A program made the position numbers and the translations under genes. Positions 1 through 6,332 of a DNA stretch of 7,399 nt are shown in pieces. Positions within the stretch are counted from its first letter, which is position 1; every line of letters starts with the position of its first letter. The notes below the pieces were generated by a model. That model saw only the letters and a list, made by a program, of their open reading frames with translations, was not told where the DNA came from and did no database searches. Source of the stretch: Candidatus Cryptobacteroides faecihippi (GTDB taxonomy: Bacteria > Bacteroidota > Bacteroidia > Bacteroidales > UBA932); NCBI GenBank assembly GCA_018066065.1, contig JAGHSC010000202.1, forward strand, positions 1 through 7,399, read 5' to 3'.

Positions 1-759
1 TCTGAGGAGTGATTCAAGTTCGACAGAAGCAGCAGTCTTGCCATCACGGTACTTCACGATGACGGGAGTGTAGAGCTGGATTCCGGCATCCTTTCCAGGA
101 CCCTTCGTGACAGGACGGCTTCCGGCGACCACGACGGCTCCGGCCGGGACCACAGTCTTGCCGTCATCTGTCTTGGGCACATATTCACCAGTGGTAGCAT
201 CGTAGACCGCAGTACCCTTGGTCAGGATGACTCCCGAACCGAGAACGGCACCTTCGCCGACGATGGTTCCCTCATAGATTCCACAGTTTCCGCCGATGAA
301 AGCATCATCCTCGATGATGACAGGAAGAGCACCTGCAGGCTCGAGCACGCCACCGATCTGGGAGGCGGCCGAGATGTGCACATGCTTTCCGACCTGGGCA
401 CATGAGCCGACAAGAGCATGCGAATCGATCATGGTACCCTCATCGACGTAGGCGCCGATGTTGACATAGGCAGGAGGCATCATGATGACCGAAGGAGCAA
501 GGAAGGCTCCACAGCGCACGCTGCTTCCACCCGGCACGATGCGCACCCTGTCCTCGACAGAGAACTTCTTCAGAGGAAGGGTGTCCTTGTCGAAGAATGA
601 ATATTCACCCGCGGACATGTCAGTCAGCTTGCCGATCCTGAATCCTTCGAGGATGGCTTCCTTGACCCAAGGATTGACCTTCCACTGTCCGTCTATCTTT
701 TCTGCAACCCTGACCTCTCCGGTCTCGAGCTTGCGGCATACTTCAAAGAAATCCATCAT
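1..759 (-). CDS. dapD: 2,3,4,5-tetrahydropyridine-2,6-dicarboxylate N-succinyltransferase, 3' end cut by window edge
   Basis: DapD transfers succinyl from succinyl-CoA to tetrahydrodipicolinate in the succinylase branch of diaminopimelate/lysine synthesis, in the cytoplasm. I translated 253 residues from the ATG at 759 with no stop. An N-terminal helical part (about 1-70) is followed by a left-handed beta-helix of hexapeptide repeats (about 80-215). The DapD signature MMPPAYVNIGAYVDEGTMID lies at residues 93-112, then VGSCAQVGKHVHIS (117-130) and IGGVLEP (135-141). The last visible residues, VELESLLR, align with the E. coli C-terminus (INELLRTID), so probably only a few codons are missing. 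The start ATG overlaps the dapA stop as ATGA; a second ATG follows directly at 756 and cannot be excluded. The N-acetylating DapH is a shorter, different protein, so the succinyl assignment is favoured. Confidence 0.95.
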   Translation of the reverse strand, partial: MMDFFEVCRKLETGEVRVAEKIDGQWKVNPWVKEAILEGFRIGKLTDMSAGEYSFFDKDTLPLKKFSVEDRVRIVPGGSSVRCGAFLAPSVIMMPPAYVNIGAYVDEGTMIDSHALVGSCAQVGKHVHISAASQIGGVLEPAGALPVIIEDDAFIGGNCGIYEGTIVGEGAVLGSGVILTKGTAVYDATTGEYVPKTDDGKTVVPAGAVVVAGSRPVTKGPGKDAGIQLYTPVIVKYRDGKTAASVELESLLR

Positions 760-1634
760 ATTCCAAGTTCTTCGATTGTCTTTTTCATTATCTCGGTGGT
801 GGCTGCAGATGCAGCAGTCAGAGGCAGGCGCATCTCCGGTGTGCAGAAGCCCATGGCTGACAGGGCAGCCTTCACAGGGATCGGATTGCTTTCCACGAAG
901 CAGTTCTTGAACAGAGGGACGAGCTCCATGTTGAGCTTCATCGCCCTTGCCATGTCACCCTGTCCGGCTGCCCTGACGAGCTCGACAATCTTTCCCGGAG
1001 CGACATTGGATGCCACACTGATGACGCCGGCAGCGCCACAGGCCATCAGCGGCCAGGTCTGGTCATCATTCCCGCTGAAGACAGAGAAGCCTTCCGGGGC
1101 ATCCCTGAGCACATCGATGATCTGTGCAAGGTTGCCGGAAGCCTCCTTTACGGCAATCACATCAGGGATCTGAGCCACGCGCAGTGTGGTGGCAGCCGTC
1201 ATGTTGGCACCGGTCCTGCCAGGGACATTGTAGGCGACGATGCCCTTCGAGGTCGACGCGGCAACCGCCTTGAAATATTCATAGATTCCGTCCTGGGTCG
1301 GCTTGTTGTAGTAAGGCACGACGATCAGGAATGCATCCGCGCCGCATGGCTCAAGCATCTTGATGTTGGCGATGGTCTGCGCAAGGGAATTGGTTCCCGC
1401 TCCGACGAGCAGAGGTGTGTCCCCGCAGAGCTCACGGGTGATTCTGAGAAGGTTGCACTTCTCCTCATTGTCCAGGCATGGAGTCTCCGCTGTCGTCCCC
1501 AGGGGAACAAGGAAATCCACACCGGCATCAAGCTGTCTCCTGACGAGGACACGGTAGGCGTCATAGTCAACCTTGCCGTCCCTGAAAGGAGTGATCAGTG
1601 CAGTGCCGCAGCCCTGGAGTTTCATTTCAATCAT
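756..1634 (-). CDS. dapA: 4-hydroxy-tetrahydrodipicolinate synthase
   Basis: DapA condenses pyruvate with aspartate-4-semialdehyde, the first committed step towards diaminopimelate and lysine. The 292-residue protein is a full-length TIM-barrel class I aldolase of usual family size. Visible active-site elements are Thr47-Thr48 in GTTAET, Tyr108-Tyr109 in PYYNKP, Tyr135 and Arg140 in YNVPGRTG, and the Schiff-base lysine Lys163 in VIAVKEASGN. The family's usual GTTGE(S/A) reads GTTAET, which I recall as common in Bacteroidetes. The start is uncertain: the ATG at 1634 gives MIEMKLQGCG, whereas the ATG at 1625 gives MKLQGCGTALITPF, closer to the family N-terminus. Neither has a Shine-Dalgarno sequence. 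A 36-bp gap separates it from dapB upstream, and its stop overlaps the dapD start by 4 bases. The gap is T-rich on the plus strand and shows no convincing promoter or terminator. Confidence 0.97.
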   Translation of the reverse strand: MIEMKLQGCGTALITPFRDGKVDYDAYRVLVRRQLDAGVDFLVPLGTTAETPCLDNEEKCNLLRITRELCGDTPLLVGAGTNSLAQTIANIKMLEPCGADAFLIVVPYYNKPTQDGIYEYFKAVAASTSKGIVAYNVPGRTGANMTAATTLRVAQIPDVIAVKEASGNLAQIIDVLRDAPEGFSVFSGNDDQTWPLMACGAAGVISVASNVAPGKIVELVRAAGQGDMARAMKLNMELVPLFKNCFVESNPIPVKAALSAMGFCTPEMRLPLTAASAATTEIMKKTIEELGI

Positions 1635-1670
1635 CAGTTATCTGTTATTAGTTCGTTTTATGTGTTGGTT

Positions 1671-2348
1671 CTAGCTTTCCTTGAAGAAGAGTTCCTTGAA
1701 CTCATGGACTCCCTCAAGGCCTTCCATCATCTGGGAAGCCACGACTGCGCCCTCGGCAAAACCCTTGCGGGAGAACGCCTCATGCTCGATCGTGATCCTG
1801 TCGCACTCACCTTCGAAGCCCACGGTGTGGGTGCCGGCAAGCTCACCGACACGTACGGAGGAGACATCGAACTTGCCGGGCATGTTTGCCTCCACGACCG
1901 CTGCGAGTGACTTGGCGGTCCCGCTTGGAGCATCCAGCTTGTGGATGTGATGCTTCTCCACGATGTACGGCATGTAGCCGCCTGCCTTGCCGAGATACTT
2001 GGAGATCACGTCGACGGCAGCGGAAAGCACATTGACTCCGACCGAGTAGTTCGAAGAGTAGATCATCGGGGTTCCAGCCTGTTCGAAGCAGGCAATGACT
2101 TCATCCTTGATGTCATTCCATCCTGTGGTGCCGACAACGACTGCCTTGAACTTCCTTGCAAGAGCCGGATAGTTGGCCCTGAAGGCATCAGGGCAGGTGA
2201 AATCGATGCAGACACACTCCTTGGCGAGATCGTCGTCGAAGTTGACGATGTCCTCACTCGCCCCTGCGCACGGAATGCCGCGGGACTGGAGTACAGCCTC
2301 GATCATGTGGCCCATCCGGCCATAGCCTGAGATGACGACCTTTTCCAT
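1671..2348 (-). CDS. dapB: 4-hydroxy-tetrahydrodipicolinate reductase
   Basis: DapB reduces the DapA product to tetrahydrodipicolinate using NAD(P)H. The 225 residues begin with a Rossmann nucleotide-binding motif GYGRMG (8-13). The substrate-binding and catalytic motif EKHHIHKLDAPSGTA spans 131-145, with His133-His134 and Lys137 the expected active-site residues. SSNYSVGVN (98-106) and GELAGTHTVGF (168-178) are further family matches. It is shorter than the E. coli enzyme (about 270 residues): the segment between the Rossmann motif and VCIDFTCPDAF (46-56) is compact, as I would expect in the Bacteroidetes-type form. No frameshift or truncation is apparent. Its ATG shares one base with the lysC stop (TAATG), which points to translational coupling. 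Cofactor preference cannot be told from what I can see. Confidence 0.96.
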   Translation of the reverse strand: MEKVVISGYGRMGHMIEAVLQSRGIPCAGASEDIVNFDDDLAKECVCIDFTCPDAFRANYPALARKFKAVVVGTTGWNDIKDEVIACFEQAGTPMIYSSNYSVGVNVLSAAVDVISKYLGKAGGYMPYIVEKHHIHKLDAPSGTAKSLAAVVEANMPGKFDVSSVRVGELAGTHTVGFEGECDRITIEHEAFSRKGFAEGAVVASQMMEGLEGVHEFKELFFKES

Positions 2349-3700
2349 TATCTGTTGAAGATGTAAGCGTGGATTCCATCAAGAGTGGCGCTGAGCCTCT
2401 CGCTGTCGATCACGAAGTTCTCACTGAGCATGTTGGCGCTGACATTGGCGACATAGACCTTGCCTGAAGCTTCGATGACCTTGTCTCCAAGACCTTCGAG
2501 ACCGACGATGTTGCGGCCGATGACGGAGATGAGTGCCTTGTCACGGTAGACGGTGACATCAGCCCATGACTCGATCGACTTGAGCGCAGCCTCGAGCCTG
2601 TCATCATCCTCAGGAAGGACAAGATAGACCTCGGACTCGGTGGCCTTGGCGAGTGTCACATAGATCTTGTTGGCGTAGAGAGGTGCGAAAACCTTTCCGA
2701 GCATTGCAGTCACACCTTCGATCTTTGGGGAAGCGACCTTGATGTAGAGGATGCCGGTACGGCTTGCAACCGACTTTGGTCCGTCAGGAGATTCGTCTCC
2801 GCGGAGTACTGTGGATCCCTTGCACTCAGGGTTCTTTGAGTTCAGGACCATGATAGGGATGTTCTTCTTCCTTGCAGGCTCGATCGTGAGCGGATGGAGG
2901 ACCCTGGCGCCCATGGCAGCCATCTCAGCAGCCTCTTCGTAGGAGAGAGCCACGATCCTCTTGGTGTTGGACACGACCCTAGGGTCTGCGGACTGGATGC
3001 CGTCGACATCGGTCCAGATCTCGACTCTCTCTGCGGTGAGTGCCATTCCGAAGATGGCAGCAGAGTAGTCGGAACCCTCGAAGCCGAGTACCGAGGTGCT
3101 TCCCTCGGCGGTGGATGCGACAAAGCCCTGGGTGAGGACAAGGTCCACGCCCTTGGACTCCATGCCGATGATTCTCTTGACATTTGCCTCGGTGATTGCG
3201 AGGTCTGGCCTTGCGCTCATGTAGTTGTCATCCGTCGTGATCATCCTCCTTGCATCGATCCACTGGCATGAGATGCCCTTTGCGTTGAATGCGTAGGCGA
3301 TGATGGTCGAGGAGAGGAGTTCTCCGGTGGAGATGATCCTGGCCTCGCTCCTGCGCGAGAGTTCGCCGATCTGGCAGACTCCGCTCACGAAGGTCTCAAG
3401 GCGTGAGATCCTTGCCTCGACATCGCGGAGACAGTTCTCAAGGAGGTCAGGCCTCTCGGAAAGGAGAGCCTTGGCAAGGTTGAAATGCCTTTCCCTGAGC
3501 TGTGCCAGGCTATTCTTTACAGCATCTTCATGCTGAGCTTCTGCTTCTTCCGCAATCGAGCAGAGAACCTTTGTGACCCTTGCAAGTGCAGAAACCACAA
3601 CGAGTGGCTTCTCCTTGAGCCTGCTTCCTACAATGGAAATCACTCTTCCGATTGCTTCTTCATCTTGGACGGACGTACCGCCGAATTTCATTACGATCAT
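2348..3700 (-). CDS. lysC: aspartate kinase, monofunctional with C-terminal ACT domains
   Basis: LysC phosphorylates aspartate to aspartyl-4-phosphate, the entry to the lysine, threonine and methionine pathways. The 450 residues comprise an amino-acid kinase domain (about 1-295) and two ACT-type regulatory domains (about 315-385 and 388-450). The N-terminal MKFGGTSV (4-11) holds the ATP-site lysine. STGELLSS (124-131), EGSDYSAA (208-215), EIWTDVDGIQSADPRVV (227-243) and the EEAAEM...LHP region (255-270) identify the family. No homoserine dehydrogenase domain follows, so it is not a ThrA-type fusion. The ACT domains suggest allosteric feedback, probably by lysine given the operon, but the effector is inferred. 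One oddity is LGFEGSD where most aspartate kinases have LGRGGSD, putting Phe207 in place of a conserved arginine. The ATG at 3700 is preferred over that at 3691 because MIVMKFGGTS matches the usual start length. A 39-bp gap separates it from the M20 gene upstream. Confidence 0.95.
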   Translation of the reverse strand: MIVMKFGGTSVQDEEAIGRVISIVGSRLKEKPLVVVSALARVTKVLCSIAEEAEAQHEDAVKNSLAQLRERHFNLAKALLSERPDLLENCLRDVEARISRLETFVSGVCQIGELSRRSEARIISTGELLSSTIIAYAFNAKGISCQWIDARRMITTDDNYMSARPDLAITEANVKRIIGMESKGVDLVLTQGFVASTAEGSTSVLGFEGSDYSAAIFGMALTAERVEIWTDVDGIQSADPRVVSNTKRIVALSYEEAAEMAAMGARVLHPLTIEPARKKNIPIMVLNSKNPECKGSTVLRGDESPDGPKSVASRTGILYIKVASPKIEGVTAMLGKVFAPLYANKIYVTLAKATESEVYLVLPEDDDRLEAALKSIESWADVTVYRDKALISVIGRNIVGLEGLGDKVIEASGKVYVANVSANMLSENFVIDSERLSATLDGIHAYIFNR

Positions 3701-3739
3701 TTGCTGTCTTATTTGATTGTTCTATTCTATCTTGTCCTG

Positions 3740-4801
3740 TCAGTCGGTCGCCATGGCTGCCATGTAGATCCGGATGTCCTGACTTACTGCCTTCTCCATG
3801 TCCGAGAGAAGGACATATTCCTTGTCTGTGTGAGCGGTCAGGATCGAGCCCGGGCCGCAGATGGCACGCCTCGCGAACCTGTCCAGCCTTGGTGCATCGC
3901 TTCCGAACGAGACAGGCTTGGAAGGTATGCCTTCAACCTGGTGCCAATACTCGAGCGGGCTGTCCCCGCCGAACGGAACGATGCTGGAGCCGCGTGGGCA
4001 TATTCCTTCAAGCTTGTGAAGGAGGACATCGTCCGTGAGGAAGGTCGTGCGGAAGTAGATCCTGAACTTAAGTTCGGGGCTGAGGATGTTCTGGAGATTG
4101 TCGCTTGAGAGCTTCCCCACATTCCAGGTCGTCTTTCCCAGCGCCGGGTCAGGAGGAAGTTCGACGATCTCGAGCATGTTCATGAAGTCGACGAACAACT
4201 CCACCGCGCTCCTTCCCTGCTCCGGGTAGCCGGAATGGCAGGCCTTGCCGCGGAGGGTGACCTCGAAGGACTTTGTGCCCTTGCTGGCGGTGACCAGGCA
4301 ATTATCGGTAGGCTCCCCAACCAGCACGAAGCTTCCGCCCTCGCAGTCACGGGTCCACGCCTTGGCCCCGAACGACCCAGTCTCCTCCCCAGCAAGGAGC
4401 AGGAGTCCGAAGTCTGAATATCCAAGCCTGCGTAGCTCCAGGCAGGCATTGTACATCGTGAAGAACTGCCCTTTCGCATCACATGTCCCTCTGCCTCTGT
4501 ACATGGTGTCGTCCTGAAGGGCGACAGCTCCGTCGGGCAGCACATCTCCCTTGGAGACGCGGACCACCTCGGTCGGGATGTAAGGAGGGACGGTGTCCAG
4601 ATGGGAGCAGAAGACGAATGATGGCTTGCCTGTCCCGGACCAGTCCAGAAGGAGATTCAAGGTTCCATCACCTACCTCGTGAAGCGATGGGGAGCAATCC
4701 CCGGAGGGCAGGCATTCCGCAAGGAATTCTGCCAGCGGGCGCTCTCCACCCGAGGTGGAGTCCATGCCCAGGATCCTCATGAAAAGGCTCTCATCCATCA
4801 T
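3740..4801 (-). CDS. dapE: M20-family metal-dependent deacylase, probable succinyl-diaminopimelate desuccinylase
   Basis: A 353-residue peptidase-family M20 amidohydrolase with two metal ions. Counting from the ATG at 4801, the expected residues are present: His67 and Asp69 in SHLDTVP, bridging Asp108 in GRGTCDAKG, the general base Glu139 and ligand Glu140 in GEETGSFGAK, ligand Glu163 in VGEPTD, and His324 in LTAHTDKEY. The lid/dimerisation domain occupies about 175-280 and includes CHSGYPEQG (188-196). M20 members include DapE, ArgE and other N-acyl deacylases, and the motifs alone do not separate them. Its place as first gene before lysC-dapB-dapA-dapD, with DapD creating the succinylated intermediate, makes DapE the best reading; an acetyl/succinyl-ornithine-type deacylase is the main alternative. 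The reading frame extends to a GTG at 4807, but the tandem ATGs at 4801 and 4798 are more plausible starts. It is preceded by a palindrome containing a promoter candidate. Confidence 0.7.
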   Translation of the reverse strand: MMDESLFMRILGMDSTSGGERPLAEFLAECLPSGDCSPSLHEVGDGTLNLLLDWSGTGKPSFVFCSHLDTVPPYIPTEVVRVSKGDVLPDGAVALQDDTMYRGRGTCDAKGQFFTMYNACLELRRLGYSDFGLLLLAGEETGSFGAKAWTRDCEGGSFVLVGEPTDNCLVTASKGTKSFEVTLRGKACHSGYPEQGRSAVELFVDFMNMLEIVELPPDPALGKTTWNVGKLSSDNLQNILSPELKFRIYFRTTFLTDDVLLHKLEGICPRGSSIVPFGGDSPLEYWHQVEGIPSKPVSFGSDAPRLDRFARRAICGPGSILTAHTDKEYVLLSDMEKAVSQDIRIYMAAMATD

Positions 4802-4810
4802 AGTCACGAA

Positions 4811-4863
4811 GGTTTACGCAAATTTTAGTAAATATACGTATAAAATTTTTAATTGCGCAAACC
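4811..4863. repeat. 53-bp imperfect palindrome between MFS and dapE genes
   Basis: The outer arms are GGTTTACGCAA (4811-4821) and TTGCGCAAACC (4853-4863), inverted copies matching at 10 of 11 positions. The centre holds a perfect 10-bp palindrome, TATACGTATA (4833-4842), with almost the same midpoint. The right arm contains a smaller perfect palindrome, TTGCGCAA (4853-4860). The DNA between arms and centre is AT-rich and only loosely symmetric. It fills most of the 67-bp gap. No T-tract follows the outer arm on either strand, so a classical intrinsic terminator is unlikely; an operator over the dapE promoter is more plausible. Function is inferred. Confidence 0.6.
4829..4861 (-). promoter_or_regulatory. 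candidate Bacteroidetes-type promoter of the dapE-lysC-dapBAD operon
   Basis: On the minus strand TTTG (4861-4858) is followed after 21 bp by TATATTTA (4836-4829), matching TAnnTTTG at 7 of 8 positions. Initiation about 7 bases further on would leave a leader of about 20 bases before the ATG at 4801. A competing -7 candidate, TAAAATTTG (4827-4819), has one base too many and no well-placed upstream TTTG. The region is strongly AT-rich compared with the flanking genes. The promoter may be supplemented by read-through from the MFS gene. Confidence 0.45.
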
Positions 4864-4873
4864 TCGGGCGTCA

Positions 4874-6241
4874 TCAGCCCTTGAGATTGGCTGACTCCAG
4901 GCCGTAGCCCTTTTTCTTGTCCTCTGCCTTGAGGAGAAGGGAGATGACCACGGAGATGACTCCGAAGCATGCGAAGATCATCATGGTCTGAGTGTAGTCG
5001 ATGACTCCGTCGGCGGCAGTGTTGGCCTCGTTGACTTTTCCGATCATGATCGGAACGAGGGAGAGGCCGATGTTCTGGATGTAGAAGATCAGCGCATAGG
5101 CGGTGCCGAGAAGTTTCATCGGGATGATCTTCGGAACAGAAGGCCACATCGCAGAAGGAACGAGTCCGAAGGCGATTCCAAGCACGATCATGACGGCGAT
5201 TGCCAGGATCCAGCTCGCCAGAGGAAGCGCAAAGATGGCATGGACAGCGGTGAGGAGGACACTGCCGATGATCATGAGTGTCGCGCCCTTTCCGTACTTG
5301 TCGTAGATGCCGCCGAAGATAGGGGTCAGGAAGATCGTGCCGAAAGGAAGCATCGCAGGGATAAGGCCCGCGAGGTTCTCGGCGACTCCATACTTGAATA
5401 TCATCAGCTTGGTGGCGAACTTCAGGAATGGGAAGACTCCAGCATAGAACATGAGGCAGAGGACAGCGATGTACCAGAAGCCCCTGTTGGTGACAAGGAT
5501 CTTGAGGTCGGAGAACTTGAAGCCTTCCTCAGGTTCGGAGTCGGCGAGGGCGCTGGAGCGGTCTTCCTTCCTGTCCATGACGTTGTAGACGATGAAGCTG
5601 ACCATGCCGATGCAGAGCATCGCTGCGCCGAGTCCGACAGATGCCGATGCGGCCCCCATCTTCTTCGCGAAAGGAAGGGCGAATGCAAGGGCTGCAGCCG
5701 TTCCGATGCGGGCAAGAGCGACCTGGAGGCCCATCGCAAGGGCGAGCTCATGGCCGGTGAACCACTTGACAATCACCTTGCTGACAGTGATTCCGGCGAT
5801 CTCGCATCCAACTCCGTAGATGGCGAATCCAAGGCAGGCCCAGATGACCTGCATGCTGTAGGTTCCGATTCCGAGTGGGAGGGTGAGGGTTCCATCGAAC
5901 TGATGGCCGACCGCGTACCATTTGATGAGGGCTCCCGCGAACATGAGGCCGGTTGACATGAGGCCGGTGAAGCGGATGCCGAACTTGTCGAGGATGATTC
6001 CTCCGAAGAAGAGGAGGAGAAGGAAGACATTGAAGAAGCCGTAGGATCCGGAGAAGAAGCCGTACTCGTCGCTGGTCCATCCGAGGCCGCCGTCAGCGAC
6101 CGAGGAGGTGAGAAGAGGTTCGAGCGGGGACATCACGTCCGTGAAGAAGTAGCCGAACATCATCGTGCACGAGACGATGAGGAGAGCGGTCCACCTTGCT
6201 GCTGGGCTGTCGCTGAGCTTTTTCCTGATGATTTCTGTCAT
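4874..6241 (-). CDS. MFS transporter, 12 membrane segments, MFSD1-like
   Basis: A 455-residue inner-membrane major facilitator protein. Hydrophobic segments fall at roughly 18-38, 64-84, 91-111, 121-150, 165-191 and 198-221, then after a charged cytoplasmic loop (222-254) at 255-276, 290-311, 319-341, 344-364, 376-400 and 417-438, which fits 12 helices with both ends inside. The MFS loop 2-3 motif appears as GGIILDKFGIR (80-90) and is echoed in the second half as GGIYDKYGKG (310-319). The pattern FGIRFTG plus WFTGHELALAMGLQVALARIG (160-180) reminds me of the MFSD1 group, whose animal members move dipeptides; that is recall, and the substrate here is not determined. The gene ends in tandem TGA TGA codons. 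It lies just upstream of the lysine operon, which could hint at amino-acid or peptide transport, but the palindrome and promoter between them allow separate expression. Confidence 0.9.
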   Translation of the reverse strand: MTEIIRKKLSDSPAARWTALLIVSCTMMFGYFFTDVMSPLEPLLTSSVADGGLGWTSDEYGFFSGSYGFFNVFLLLLFFGGIILDKFGIRFTGLMSTGLMFAGALIKWYAVGHQFDGTLTLPLGIGTYSMQVIWACLGFAIYGVGCEIAGITVSKVIVKWFTGHELALAMGLQVALARIGTAAALAFALPFAKKMGAASASVGLGAAMLCIGMVSFIVYNVMDRKEDRSSALADSEPEEGFKFSDLKILVTNRGFWYIAVLCLMFYAGVFPFLKFATKLMIFKYGVAENLAGLIPAMLPFGTIFLTPIFGGIYDKYGKGATLMIIGSVLLTAVHAIFALPLASWILAIAVMIVLGIAFGLVPSAMWPSVPKIIPMKLLGTAYALIFYIQNIGLSLVPIMIGKVNEANTAADGVIDYTQTMMIFACFGVISVVISLLLKAEDKKKGYGLESANLKG

Positions 6242-6275
6242 TTTCTGTTTCGTTTAGTCTGATTATTGATAACTG

Positions 6276-6307
6276 CGAATTTAGGCCTTTTTGTGTTTAT
6301 AGTCAAA
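6276..6307 (-). promoter_or_regulatory. candidate promoter of the MFS transporter gene
   Basis: On the minus strand TTTG (6307-6304) is followed after 20 bp by TAAATTCG (6283-6276), matching TAnnTTTG at 7 of 8 positions. Initiation about 7 bases downstream would leave a leader of nearly 30 bases before the ATG at 6241. The leader is A-rich (ACGAAACAGAAA just before the ATG) and lacks a Shine-Dalgarno sequence, as is common in Bacteroidetes. Its upstream element lies inside the spacer of the divergent dxs promoter. Confidence 0.55.
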
Positions 6308-6322
6308 AAAGTCTTACCTTAG
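6290..6322 (+). promoter_or_regulatory. candidate promoter of dxs
   Basis: TTTG (6290-6293) is followed after 21 bp by TACCTTAG (6315-6322), which matches TAnnTTTG at 7 of 8 positions and continues as TACCTTAGCAC, very like the common Bacteroidetes TACCTTTGCA. Initiation about 7 bases downstream falls at about 6328-6330, only a few bases before the ATG at 6333. The mRNA would be nearly leaderless, consistent with no ribosome binding site being visible. Confidence 0.6.
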
Positions 6323-6332
6323 CACATTCAAT

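Noticed and set aside
482..910. Plus-strand open frame opposite dapD and dapA
   Set aside because: It is entirely antisense to conserved coding sequence, including DapD and DapA family motifs, and its translation shows no family features.
3701..3739. A separate promoter between the dapE-like gene and lysC
   Set aside because: I found no TTTG plus TAnnTTTG pair at suitable spacing in the 39-bp gap, so co-transcription is the simpler reading.
3485..4108. A 207-codon plus-strand open frame over the lysC start and dapE end
   Set aside because: It overlaps two strongly supported genes on the other strand, has no recognisable domain or promoter, and fits a shadow of GC-biased codons.
4802..4807. 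The GTG at 4807 as start of the dapE-like gene
   Set aside because: It adds only two residues ahead of tandem ATG codons at 4801 and 4798, which are better start codons.
4811..4863. Reading the palindrome as an intrinsic terminator for the MFS gene
   Set aside because: The outer stem is followed by CTTCGTG-type sequence on the minus strand and TCGGGC on the plus strand, with no T-tract, and the loop of about 31 bases is large.
4791..5147. A 118-codon minus-strand frame overlapping the end of the MFS gene and the following gap
   Set aside because: The Arg/His/Pro/Ser-rich product is an out-of-frame read of the MFS gene that then runs through the AT-rich gap; there is no sign of selection for protein.
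5240..5956. A 238-codon open frame on the plus strand opposite the MFS gene
   Set aside because: It lies wholly antisense to a clear membrane protein; its Asp/Glu/His/Gly-rich composition is what results from reading hydrophobic codons backwards, and no family is recognisable.
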